DNA of 10,809 nt from an uncultured Methanobrevibacter sp. Lineage in GTDB: Archaea > Methanobacteriota > Methanobacteria > Methanobacteriales > Methanobacteriaceae. Positions within the stretch are counted from its first letter, which is position 1. Each line of letters begins with the position of its first letter. Below the pieces are notes generated by a model. The model was not told the DNA's origin, ran no database searches, and was given only the letters and a program-made list of their open reading frames with translations. The stretch covers positions 1 through 10,809 of the forward strand of contig NZ_ONER01000086.1 of the NCBI RefSeq assembly GCF_900316895.1, written 5' to 3'. Below are positions 1 through 6,778 of the stretch, in pieces. Position numbers and translations under genes: made by a program.

Positions 1-280
1 CTCCATCAGAAACGATGAAGGATTACCACTCGAAATGAGAGGACCAAACTATCCTAACTACGCAATGAACGTAGGTCACCAAGGTGAATACGCTGGTATC
101 GCACAAGCACCTCACTCCGCTCGTGGAGACGCTTGGGCTTTCAACCCATTAGTAAAAATCGCATTTGCTGACAAAAACTTAGTCTTTGACTTCAGTCAAG
201 TACGTGCTCAATTTGCTAAAGGTGCATTAAGAGAATTCGAACCTGCTGGTGAAAGAACTGCTATTACCCCAGCAAAATAG
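1..280 (+). CDS. mcrA: Methyl-coenzyme M reductase subunit alpha, C-terminal fragment
   Basis: This is the last 92-93 codons of the Mcr alpha subunit, read in the frame whose first full codon is at base 2; the gene starts upstream of the window. Mcr carries out the final step of methanogenesis in the cytoplasm, turning methyl-CoM plus coenzyme B into methane and the CoM-CoB heterodisulfide with the nickel cofactor F430. The visible part has the hallmark stretches RGPNYPNYAMNVGHQGEYAG and SARGDAWAFNPLVKIAF and the typical end, FEPAGER-x-x-ITPAK. The coding sequence for NYPNYAMN (about 47-69) is the usual target of mcrA reverse PCR primers. The modified active-site residues of the family lie upstream and cannot be judged. 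Being directly followed by mtrE fits the mcrBDCGA-mtrEDCBAFGH arrangement, so mcrA is favoured over the isoenzyme gene mrtA. Confidence 0.95.
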   Translation, partial: SIRNDEGLPLEMRGPNYPNYAMNVGHQGEYAGIAQAPHSARGDAWAFNPLVKIAFADKNLVFDFSQVRAQFAKGALREFEPAGERTAITPAK

Positions 281-294
281 ATAGATAAACACGG

Positions 295-318
295 AGATAG
301 GTGATTTTTCACCTATCT
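295..318 (+). terminator. Perfect hairpin after mcrA (weak terminator or attenuator)
   Basis: A perfect 10-bp stem, AGATAGGTGA (295-304) against TCACCTATCT (309-318), with a TTTT loop, starts 14 bases after the mcrA stop codon. It is not followed by a long T tract, unlike the terminators after mtrH and sufB, so it may be a partial terminator, an mRNA 3'-end stabiliser or an attenuator that lets some mcr transcripts read into mtr. The stem is seen directly; the role is inferred. Confidence 0.6.
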
Positions 319-332
319 ACCACTTTATATAA

Positions 333-348
333 TTCAAGTTTACTTGAA
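333..348 (+). repeat. Palindrome copy 1 (candidate operator upstream of the TATA box)
   Basis: TTCAAGT-TT-ACTTGAA is an inverted repeat with 7-bp arms and a 2-base centre. A 16-base stretch of it, TCAAGTTTACTTGAAA (334-349), recurs exactly at 397-412, 63 bases (about six helical turns) downstream. Copy 1 lies just upstream of the consensus TATA box at 362-369. A dimeric transcription factor site is the natural reading; the regulator is unknown. Confidence 0.6.
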
Positions 349-361
349 AATTTCCAAAACA

Positions 362-369
362 TTTATATA
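362..369 (+). promoter_or_regulatory. TATA box of the mtr operon promoter
   Basis: TTTATATA matches the archaeal TATA-box consensus and is preceded by the A-rich, BRE-like stretch CAAAACA. Transcription would be expected to start roughly 25 bases downstream, around 388-393, giving a leader of about 140 nt before mtrE. A second, weaker TTTATATA-like run at 323-330 lies inside the post-mcrA region. This suggests mtr can be transcribed independently of mcr. No start site has been measured. Confidence 0.6.
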
Positions 370-396
370 AAGATAATCTAAAATATATATATTGAG

Positions 397-410
397 TCAA
401 GTTTACTTGA
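397..410 (+). repeat. Palindrome copy 2 (candidate operator at the start site)
   Basis: TCAAGT-TT-ACTTGA, with 6-bp arms, is the second copy of the palindrome at 333-348; the exact repeat extends to 412. It falls immediately downstream of the predicted transcription start, where a bound protein could block initiation or clearance. Together the two copies bracket the promoter. Confidence 0.6.
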
Positions 411-451
411 AATATTACAAGATATTTGTAATAATAATATTATAAATCCAA

Positions 452-473
452 GATTTTTGATGGAACAAAAATC
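452..473 (+). other. Small hairpin in the mtrE leader
   Basis: GATTTTTG (452-459) pairs with CAAAAATC (466-473) around a 6-base loop in the untranslated leader, about 60 bases before the mtrE start. It is A/T-rich and could be chance; it is listed because it lies in an otherwise unexplained leader. Confidence 0.3.
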
Positions 474-530
474 ATTCATTTCACGTTTATTAAATGATCA
501 ATTTAATAAAAAATATGGAGGAAAAAAATT

Positions 531-1219
531 ATGGACCCTGTAACATTAGGTGTAGTTGCATTAATGGGTGCAGTTGCTACTATCGGAGGGGCTGCAGAGG
601 ACTTAGAATCGCTTATGGTGTTTGGTGTGGTGTTGCTGGTGCTATTGCATACTTAGTTATGTCTTTAGGCTTAATGCCTGTTGTAGCTATTGCAATCGGT
701 GCTTGTGTCGCTGCTTTTGTTCACGCTATTTATACTGTTACATCCCACATGGGAAGGATTGTCGGACAATCCCAATTTGAACAACCATTATTTATGGATG
801 TATTAACTCAATCTTTAGGACCTATCGTAGGTCACGGATTTATAACTAGTTTCTGTATTGTTGGAATTTCTTACTTAATGACCATTCCATTGAATGGTAC
901 CCCATTACACGTATTCCCATTACCACTCTTAGCAATGCTTTGGGGTATTGCTTTAGGTGCTATCGGTTCTTCAACTGGGGACGTTCACTATGGTGCTGAA
1001 AGTGAGTATCAAAAATTCGAATTTGGTGGAGGAACCCCTGTAGCTATTCAAGGGGATATTGTTACTAAAGCTCCATTAGGTGCTAAAAACTCAATGGATG
1101 TTGTAAACTTCTGTGCTAAATTCGGTGGACCATTAACTGGTTTCTGTTTCGGTCTCGTTGTATTCTTTAGTTTCTGGAATACAGTAGTATTTGGAGTATA
1201 TTGGATCCAATTACTTTAA
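531..1219 (+). pseudogene. mtrE: Tetrahydromethanopterin S-methyltransferase subunit E, broken by two deletions
   Basis: MtrE is an integral membrane subunit of the MtrA-H complex, which moves the methyl group from methyl-H4MPT to coenzyme M and pumps Na+. The start is ATG 531, behind GGAGG at 517-521. Residues 1-27, MDPVTLGVVALMGAVATIGG and AAEDLES, read in one frame to base 610. The rest (AYGVWCGVAGAIAY onwards, including RIVGQSQFEQPLFMDVLT and GAIGSSTGDVHYGAE) reads in another frame from 611. From memory the family has about 35 further residues between AEDLES and the YG-x-W segment, so a block of 3n+1 bases is missing. The C-terminus is also lost: after SFWNTVVFG the frame runs into the beginning of mtrD and stops at 1219, without the last membrane helix and basic tail (normal length is near 295 residues). 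As written no functional MtrE can be made. An assembly or sequencing fault is more likely than true gene decay. Confidence 0.9.
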
Positions 1220-1893
1220 TTTTATTCATCGCAATAGGCGGTATTATGATTGGTGCAGGTGTGCACTTTATCCCTGTAGGAGGAGCTCCTGCAGCTATGG
1301 CAACAGCTACTGGTGTAGGTACTGGTACTGCTATGTTAGCTGCTGGTGCTGGTTTAACAGGATTAATTACTGCTGCAACTATGACAGGTGAACCATTTTA
1401 TATAGTAGGTATCGGTGGTGCTATTGGTGCTATGATCATGATGGGTATTACCATGCTCATTGCTAACTTAATCTACATCTTCGGTGTAGGTATTGTTCCT
1501 GCTGCATCCAAAGTACCTGTAGACTGGATTACCAAACGTAACCAAGAAGTATATAAAACTCCTGGTACCGAAGGTCACGGTGTACCTTTAACCTCTTTCG
1601 TAAGTGGTTTAATCGGAGGTCTTCTCGGTGGTTTCGGTGGTGGATTAGTCTACTACGGAATTTACGATAAAGTACAAGCTTCTTTTGAACCTGCTGTTGC
1701 TATTGGTTTAGCTGCTATTTTAGGTGTAGGTGTGTTCTTTATTAACTCTGTAATTGCTTCATATAACATCGGTGGTACCATTGAAGGTATGCACGATCCA
1801 AAATTCAAAAGAATTGGTACTGGAGCTCTTGCATGTGCAATCGCATCTATTGTTGTCGGAATATTTTGTGTTATTTTAACTGGAGGTTTCTAA
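1201..1893 (+). CDS. mtrD: Tetrahydromethanopterin S-methyltransferase subunit D
   Basis: This is a polytopic membrane subunit of the Na+-pumping methyltransferase, 230 residues, close to the family's usual ~233. It is glycine/alanine-rich with about six hydrophobic segments. Recognisable stretches are GVHFIPVGGAPAAMATATGV (residues 20-39), TPGTEGHGVP, and SYNIGGTIEGMHDPKFKRIG near the C-terminus. The start is taken at TTG 1201 because the encoded MDP-x-TL matches the conserved N-terminus. However, the normal spacer and ribosome binding site are absent and the gene abuts the truncated mtrE; only GGAG at 1194-1197 precedes it. The first base of an original ATG was probably lost in the mtrE/mtrD deletion. 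mtrC follows with no gap. Confidence 0.93.
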   Translation: MDPITLILFIAIGGIMIGAGVHFIPVGGAPAAMATATGVGTGTAMLAAGAGLTGLITAATMTGEPFYIVGIGGAIGAMIMMGITMLIANLIYIFGVGIVPAASKVPVDWITKRNQEVYKTPGTEGHGVPLTSFVSGLIGGLLGGFGGGLVYYGIYDKVQASFEPAVAIGLAAILGVGVFFINSVIASYNIGGTIEGMHDPKFKRIGTGALACAIASIVVGIFCVILTGGF

Positions 1894-2709
1894 ATGTCTG
1901 CTGGTGGAAGTGCTGACGGTGCAGCTGCAGGTGCAGTAAGTTCAACTATGTTATTAGCTGTAGGTATCGTCGGAGGATTACTTTGTATTTATTTATCAGG
2001 ATTTTTAGGAGATTTAATCGGCCCAGTTATCGCAGGTCTCGGAGCAGTATGTGCTATCATTTGGGGCGCAGATGCTATTCGTAGAGTTGCAAGTTATGGT
2101 TTAGGTACTGGTGTACCATCCATCGGTTATATGTCTCTTTCAGTTGGTGTAATTTCTGCATTAGCTGGTCTCAGTTTAGCTGGTATCTTAAAAATGGCTA
2201 TTCTTGGACCTGTTGCTTCTTTTGTAGTTGCTGTAATTATTGGAGCTATCATTGCTATTGTTGCAACTAAAATTGTAGGTATGAAAATCCCTATTATGCT
2301 TCAATGTACTATTGAAATTGCAGGTGCAGCTACTTTATCCATCTTAGGATTTGCTGTTGCTATTGCAGGTAGTTACGACATGACAGCTATTTTGAAAAAT
2401 GTTGTCGCAACTGGTTTTATTGCTGTATTATTTATTATGTGTACTATGGCTATCCAACACCCATTCAACGCATGTTTAGGACCAAACGAAGATCAAGTAA
2501 GAACTCTCAAATGTGCAGCATCTACTGCATTCTTATCCATGACTCTTACAGGTCTCATGTCCCTCACTACTGGAGGACTTGGTTGGTTTGTCGTATTCAT
2601 CGTTGGTTTAATCGGTTGGGTTATTTCATTCAGAGCATTTGTATTAGCTTCATGTAATGATGCTGCTTCAACCAAATGGGCTGGTTTATGGCCTAAAGTA
2701 GAACAATAG
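1894..2709 (+). CDS. mtrC: Tetrahydromethanopterin S-methyltransferase subunit C
   Basis: This is an integral membrane subunit of Mtr, 271 residues against about 267 in relatives, with several hydrophobic helices. Conserved stretches include GAVCAIIWGADAIRRVASYG, LGTGVPSIGYMS, KIPIMLQCTIEIAGAA, TMAIQHPFNACLGPNEDQ and the C-terminal KWAGLWPK. ATG 1894 follows the mtrD TAA directly, and GGAGG at 1882-1886 inside the end of mtrD serves as ribosome binding site with a 7-base gap. The tight junction indicates coupled translation with mtrD. No defect is visible. Confidence 0.95.
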   Translation: MSAGGSADGAAAGAVSSTMLLAVGIVGGLLCIYLSGFLGDLIGPVIAGLGAVCAIIWGADAIRRVASYGLGTGVPSIGYMSLSVGVISALAGLSLAGILKMAILGPVASFVVAVIIGAIIAIVATKIVGMKIPIMLQCTIEIAGAATLSILGFAVAIAGSYDMTAILKNVVATGFIAVLFIMCTMAIQHPFNACLGPNEDQVRTLKCAASTAFLSMTLTGLMSLTTGGLGWFVVFIVGLIGWVISFRAFVLASCNDAASTKWAGLWPKVEQ

Positions 2710-2725
2710 ATTAGGAGGATTAATA

Positions 2726-3055
2726 ATGGCTCAAATGTTACCTATGGTACAAATTGTACCTGAAATGAATTTCGCATTAGACCCTGCTACAGGGATTATC
2801 GGATCATCTTTAGGTGGTGGAGTTATTCTCCTTTCTATGGATGATGTTAACGAACAAGTAGCAAAAGTGGAATTAGCTGCTGATGAATTAATGGCTTCAT
2901 TAGACCCATACACAAGTCCTGTTGGATCATACCCTGGAAGGGAAGGTTCCTACGTAACTGCAGGATTATTAACCAACACAGTATATGGATTCTTATTAGC
3001 TACATTTATTATATTTGCTGCATTACCACTATTACAAATGATGGGGGTTTTATAG
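2726..3055 (+). CDS. mtrB: Tetrahydromethanopterin S-methyltransferase subunit B
   Basis: This is a small Mtr subunit of 109 residues with a soluble N-terminal part and one C-terminal membrane helix (about residues 84-108, VYGFLLATFIIFAALPLLQM). The N-terminus (MLPMVQIVPEMNFALDPATG) and the SLDPYTSPVGSYPGREGSYV segment match the family. Relatives are about 100 residues long, so it is slightly extended. The start is ATG 2726 with AGGAGG at 2713-2718, a good Shine-Dalgarno site. The stop codon TAG touches the ATG of mtrA, implying coupled translation. Confidence 0.94.
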   Translation: MAQMLPMVQIVPEMNFALDPATGIIGSSLGGGVILLSMDDVNEQVAKVELAADELMASLDPYTSPVGSYPGREGSYVTAGLLTNTVYGFLLATFIIFAALPLLQMMGVL

Positions 3056-3769
3056 ATGGCTGATAAAAAAGCTCCTGCAGACGGCTGGCCGGTTATCAGT
3101 GGAGACTACATTGTCGGTGATCCAGAAAGCCCAGTTGCAGTTACCACTTTAGCTTCTCACATTGAAGCTGAACTTTCCGGCGCTGCTATTGCAGGCCCAT
3201 GTAAAACAGAAAACTTAGGAATTGAAAAAGTAGTTGCTAACATTATCTCAAATCCTAATATTCGTTTCTTAATATTAGCTGGTGCTGAAGTACAAGGCCA
3301 CATTACTGGTCAAAGTATTCAAGCATTATATGATAATGGTGCAGACCCTGATAAAAAGAAAATTATCGGTGCTACTGGAGCTATTCCTTTCGTAGAAAAT
3401 GTTCCTCTCGATGGTATTGAAAGATTCCAACAACAATTAGAAATTGTTGATTTAATTGATACTGAAGATATTGGAACAATTCAATCAAAAATCAATGAAT
3501 GTGTAGAAAAAGATCCAGGTGCTTTTGAAGAAGAAGCTATGATTATCTCTGTTGATGAAGATGGCGGCGAAGAAGAAGAAGGAGAAGCAATGAAAGTTGT
3601 TTCTGCTGAAACTGCTCTTATCGAAGCTAGAATTAGGGATATAAACACTAAAATCGATATGGCCGGTGCTGTTCAAAGAAACATGGCAGGTAATTATGCT
3701 GGTAAAGTCCAAGGTATAATGATCGGATTAGCTTTTACTTTAATAGTTGGAGTTCTATTCTTGATTTAA
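3056..3769 (+). CDS. mtrA: Tetrahydromethanopterin S-methyltransferase subunit A (corrinoid subunit)
   Basis: MtrA carries the cobamide (5-hydroxybenzimidazolyl cobamide in this group) that accepts the methyl group from MtrH and passes it to coenzyme M. It has 237 residues: a cytoplasmic corrinoid-binding domain at about 1-165, an acidic linker (about 166-178, DEDGGEEEEGE), and a single C-terminal membrane anchor at about 218-237. His82 in the GAEVQGHITGQS segment corresponds by alignment from memory to the reported axial cobalt ligand, His84 of the Methanothermobacter protein. The N-terminal PADGWPVISGDYIVGDP and the CKTENLGIEKVVANIISNPN block are typical. The gene starts directly after the mtrB stop. 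It appears intact, which contrasts with the damage in mtrE and mtrH. Confidence 0.96.
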   Translation: MADKKAPADGWPVISGDYIVGDPESPVAVTTLASHIEAELSGAAIAGPCKTENLGIEKVVANIISNPNIRFLILAGAEVQGHITGQSIQALYDNGADPDKKKIIGATGAIPFVENVPLDGIERFQQQLEIVDLIDTEDIGTIQSKINECVEKDPGAFEEEAMIISVDEDGGEEEEGEAMKVVSAETALIEARIRDINTKIDMAGAVQRNMAGNYAGKVQGIMIGLAFTLIVGVLFLI

Positions 3770-3782
3770 GGAGGAGATGAAT

Positions 3783-3989
3783 ATGGTACAAATTTCAAAT
3801 AAACCAAACATAAATGGGATGAAAACTGCAGCAGATGATGCTGAATACAGTTCAAAACTCCTTGCAAGAGAAGGTAAACTATTCGCAGGTTTACTTGCAA
3901 CCAGATTTAAAGGATTTGCTATCGGTGCATGCATAGCATTACTTTTAATCGTGATCATTCCTTTTATTGCAAAAGCTTTAGGATTCTAA
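3783..3989 (+). CDS. mtrF: Tetrahydromethanopterin S-methyltransferase subunit F
   Basis: This is a small Mtr subunit of 68 residues, the usual family length, with one C-terminal membrane helix (about residues 46-66). SNKPNINGMK and REGKLFAGLLATRFKGFAIG are characteristic. Two in-frame ATGs exist, at 3777 and 3783. The second is chosen because the GGAGG at 3770-3774 then sits 8 bases upstream, as in the neighbouring genes, while the first would leave only 2 bases. MtrF resembles the C-terminal part of MtrA in some methanogens. Confidence 0.92.
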   Translation: MVQISNKPNINGMKTAADDAEYSSKLLAREGKLFAGLLATRFKGFAIGACIALLLIVIIPFIAKALGF

Positions 3990-4001
3990 GGGGTGTTATT
4001 T

Positions 4002-4238
4002 ATGAGTGAAGATTCAATACCTCAAGTAATGGTATCCTCAGATGATTTCAACCAAATCGCTGCAAAATTAGATGATGCAGAAGAAAAAGTTGATTTCACT
4101 GTAGGTGAATATTACCAACGTTTAGGCCAACAAACTGGTAGAGATGTTGGTATTTTGTATGGTATTATACTTGGATTAATTATATTAATTGTAGCTATAA
4201 AATTCGGCGTAGCTGCAATGTTATCTACCTTATTATAG
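4002..4238 (+). CDS. mtrG: Tetrahydromethanopterin S-methyltransferase subunit G
   Basis: This Mtr subunit has 78 residues: an N-terminal, probably helical soluble region (KLDDAEEKVDFTVGEYYQRL) and one membrane helix (about residues 49-70) preceded by GQQTGRDVGILYG, which is typical of the family. ATG 4002 is preferred over the in-frame GTG 3993, because the GTG lies inside the likely ribosome binding site GGGGTG (3990-3995) and because MSED-x is the family's usual N-terminus. It is 12 bases after the mtrF stop, in the same operon. Confidence 0.92.
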   Translation: MSEDSIPQVMVSSDDFNQIAAKLDDAEEKVDFTVGEYYQRLGQQTGRDVGILYGIILGLIILIVAIKFGVAAMLSTLL

Positions 4239-4251
4239 GAGGTTTATACTT

Positions 4252-5149
4252 ATGTTTAGATTTGATAAAGAACAACTCGTTGTAGATATGAATGGGGTAA
4301 AAATGGGGGGCCAACCTGGTGAATACCCTACCGTTTTAGCAGGAACTATTTTCTACGGCGGACACAAAATTATTAGTGATGAAAAAGCAGGTGACTTTGA
4401 TAAAGATGCTGCTGACGGATTAATTAAAACTATGGAAGAAATGTCTGATGTAACCGGAAACCCTTGTGTAGTACAAACTTTCGGTGCTACCGGTGAAGCT
4501 ATGGTAAAATACCTAGAATTTGTAGGTGACGTCTGTGACAAACCTTTCCTTATAGATTCAACCGCAGCTGCTGCAAAAATTGCAGGTGTAGAATACGTTC
4601 AAGATGCAGGCTTAGCTGACAGAGCTGTTTACAACTCTTTAAGTATGGCTGCAGAACCTGGTGAAATCGAAGCTGTTAAAAACTCAGACATCGACGCATC
4701 CATTCTCTTAGGTTTCAACCTGGGAAACTGGTGGTTCTGTAATCGACCAAGGTATTCTTGAAATGGCTGACGAATGTGGAATTACCAAACCATGGATGGA
4801 CGTAGCTGTAACTCCATTAGGTCAAGGTGCAGGACCTGCTGTAAGAACTGCTTACGCAGTAAAAGCTAAATGGGGATACCCTGTAGGATCCGGTATTCAC
4901 AACGTACCTTCCGCATGGGACTGGTTAAGAGGATACAAAAAAGAACACAAAGAAGCATGGCCTGTTTGTGATATTGGTTCAAACATCGTTCAACAAATGG
5001 CTGGTGGAGACTTCGTTCTTTTCGGTCCTATCGAAAACTCCAGACTTGCATTCCCTGCATGTGGTATGGCAGATATCATGATTGCTGAAGCAGCAAAAGA
5101 TATCGGTACCGAACCTGTAGAAGACCACCCAATTAACAAATTATTATAA
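4252..5149 (+). pseudogene. mtrH: Tetrahydromethanopterin S-methyltransferase subunit H, frameshifted
   Basis: MtrH is the peripheral TIM-barrel subunit that takes the methyl group from methyl-H4MPT and gives it to the MtrA corrinoid. The start is ATG 4252 behind AGGAGGT (4238-4244). Residues 1-156 (MFRFDKEQLVVDMNGVKMGG through DIDASILLGFN) read in one frame to base 4720. From 4721 the correct sequence resumes in the next frame as WETGGSVIDQGILEMADECG and runs to EDHPINKLL, ending at 5149. Relatives have about 12-14 residues between LGFN and WE (a DPxxxGK-type segment), so about 3n+2 bases are missing exactly there. Read literally, translation stops at 4761 with 169 residues. Both halves are otherwise well conserved, so recent loss or a data error is likely, not old decay. 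Confidence 0.93.
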
Positions 5150-5162
5150 ATAATGGGGTCCC

Positions 5163-5214
5163 GATTAGATGATTCATTTCATCTAATCTATATTTCTTTT
5201 TTTCAACTTTTTTT
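5163..5214 (+). terminator. Strong terminator of the mtr operon
   Basis: GATTAGATGA (5163-5172) pairs perfectly with TCATCTAATC (5179-5188) around a 6-base loop, followed by a T-rich tract to about 5214 with runs of seven and eight T. It starts 14 bases after the mtrH stop and separates mtr from the marker-14 gene. Confidence 0.85.
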
Positions 5215-5232
5215 TAAAAACTTTTAATAAAA

Positions 5233-5240
5233 TTTATATT
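5233..5240 (+). promoter_or_regulatory. Probable TATA box for the marker-14 gene
   Basis: TTTATATT lies 53 bases before the ATG at 5293, preceded by an A-rich, BRE-like stretch. Its position after the mtr terminator fits a separate promoter, with transcription starting near 5262 and a leader of about 30 nt. Assigned by sequence resemblance and position only. Confidence 0.5.
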
Positions 5241-5292
5241 ATCATAAAAAGATATTATTATTTAACTTTAATATTTTTGGAGAGGTTAGATA

Positions 5293-6762
5293 ATGTCTTT
5301 TTTAAGTAAACTTTTTAATAAAGGTCCTAAGCCTATCATTGCTCATTCCAAAGAAGGTAATTTAGCATCTTTAAGAGCTCAAAGGGCAGGTCCTGCAAGT
5401 CCTGGTGCAGTTCAAAAGCCAGATACTTTTTATGTAACTGCTTCTGTTGAATTAGGTAACACCACTACAAAATCCATTGTAATGGCAACTAATTTAAACA
5501 CAAGTGAATCTTATTTATTGAACAAAACAGTTAAAATGACTCGTGATATACGCCCGCCTAAACCTAATGAAGAGGTATTCGGTAAAACCGTTTGGGGTAT
5601 TGAACTTTCCAAGGAATCCGTAACAGAGCTTATCAGGGATACCGTTTTGGAATCTTTAAGAAAATGTCAGGTCGATAAGGATGAAGACTTGGATTTTGTT
5701 GTCAGATCAACCGGTGTAACCGCAGGTTTTGCAACTGCGGAAGAGGCAGGTCAATTGATTATCGCTTTGGCTGACGGCTGTCTTGAAGCTGATATTCCTC
5801 CAAGGAAAATGTCTCCTGCAATGACTATTTCACAGCTTCCTGAAAGGTTGCAGAAACATTCCCTTTTGGAAAACATAATGTTTGACGGTGCTGTTGTAAG
5901 TGTAGTTCCTCCTCAAGGTAAGGAAACAGTTGCAAATGAAATGGAAGGGGAACTTGTTACTGCAGGTATTAAGTTGGGAGCTAAATGGACTGAGGTTGAT
6001 TACAGAAACCCTTGTGTTTCCCTGGATTTCGGTTCCACTTTGGCAGGCCGTATCGTTAATGATAATGAACCTTATGCAAATACTGTTGGTAACTTCCTGG
6101 GTCTTGCAGGTGTTGTAAGCGACTCTTTAGCAAGAGGTTCAGGAAAAATCGATAAGAAAAATGGTGCTGCCCTAGATTTATATTCAGATAAGGCAATGAA
6201 AAAGGCCGACCACAAAAAGGCTGAAGCCAATGCATTGGAAGCTCATAAATTGGTTAACATTACTAAAGTGCCTAAGGATGTTGACAGATTCGGTACCGTG
6301 CCAGTAAATCCTGAAGCTGCGGAAAATGCAGGAACCACTTTAATTGGTTGTGATGTCGGATTCAATGGTGATAAATTAGGTGAATTGATGGAATTGGGTG
6401 CACAATTCTATGATGCTGACGGTCTTCCAACTCTGCTTTCAACTCTCGACTATGTAAGTACAAATATAGTTAAAAGGGTGCTTGATGTGGCGTTTAAGGA
6501 AAATGTTATCGTTCCAGGTTCCGCTTTAGGTATCACAGGTAGGGCAGGAATTACCGGACGTAAGCCTGAACTCATTTTAGAAGCTGTTCAAGACAAATTT
6601 GAAAATGTCGTATTTGTTGAAGATGGTCTTGCATTAGGATCTGCAATTATGGCTCGTTGTATGAACTCAATGGGAACACCTAGGGTGCCTATTGGTGGTA
6701 AGCAAGGTGGAAGATGCATTCTTAAAGATCGTATGAAAATGATGGGTGGAAAATTCGCTTAA
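5293..6762 (+). CDS. Methanogenesis marker protein 14, ASKHA-fold-like, function unknown
   Basis: This 489-residue soluble protein is recognised as methanogenesis marker 14 (TIGR03285/DUF2114), a family restricted to methanogens and often found directly after mtrH. Several features resemble the ATP-binding motifs of the actin/sugar kinase/Hsp70 superfamily: VELGNTTTK (52-60, phosphate-1-like), LDFGSTLAGRI (244-254, phosphate-2-like), GSALGITGRAGITGR (409-423, adenosine-like) and EDGLALGSAIMARC (443-456). The six cysteines are scattered and no ferredoxin domain is visible. A charged, lysine-rich insert spans about 283-317. ATG 5293 is supported by GGAGAGG at 5279-5285. A terminator and promoter separate it from mtr, while cobY follows after 16 bases, so it is probably co-transcribed with a corrinoid gene. 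A role in ATP-dependent activation or assembly of Mtr is my inference, not known. Confidence 0.9.
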   Translation: MSFLSKLFNKGPKPIIAHSKEGNLASLRAQRAGPASPGAVQKPDTFYVTASVELGNTTTKSIVMATNLNTSESYLLNKTVKMTRDIRPPKPNEEVFGKTVWGIELSKESVTELIRDTVLESLRKCQVDKDEDLDFVVRSTGVTAGFATAEEAGQLIIALADGCLEADIPPRKMSPAMTISQLPERLQKHSLLENIMFDGAVVSVVPPQGKETVANEMEGELVTAGIKLGAKWTEVDYRNPCVSLDFGSTLAGRIVNDNEPYANTVGNFLGLAGVVSDSLARGSGKIDKKNGAALDLYSDKAMKKADHKKAEANALEAHKLVNITKVPKDVDRFGTVPVNPEAAENAGTTLIGCDVGFNGDKLGELMELGAQFYDADGLPTLLSTLDYVSTNIVKRVLDVAFKENVIVPGSALGITGRAGITGRKPELILEAVQDKFENVVFVEDGLALGSAIMARCMNSMGTPRVPIGGKQGGRCILKDRMKMMGGKFA

Positions 6763-6778
6763 ATAATTGTGGTTTTTC

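Noticed and set aside
494..610. An open frame starting at ATG 494 that runs in frame into the body of mtrE
   Set aside because: Its first part (KNMEEKNYGPCNIRCSC...) is cysteine-rich out-of-frame translation of the mtrE leader and N-terminus; the true N-terminus is at 531 in another frame. The apparent fusion is a by-product of the deletion at 610/611.
1191..1391. Small open frame over mtrD with a tyrosine- and cysteine-rich product
   Set aside because: It is the shifted frame of the highly conserved mtrD coding sequence; the composition is an artefact of glycine/alanine codons read out of frame.
4700..4780. Programmed frameshift or alternative decoding to explain mtrH
   Set aside because: A slip would join the frames but could not restore the dozen or so missing conserved residues; there is no slippery heptamer at the junction. 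Deletion explains both frame and length.
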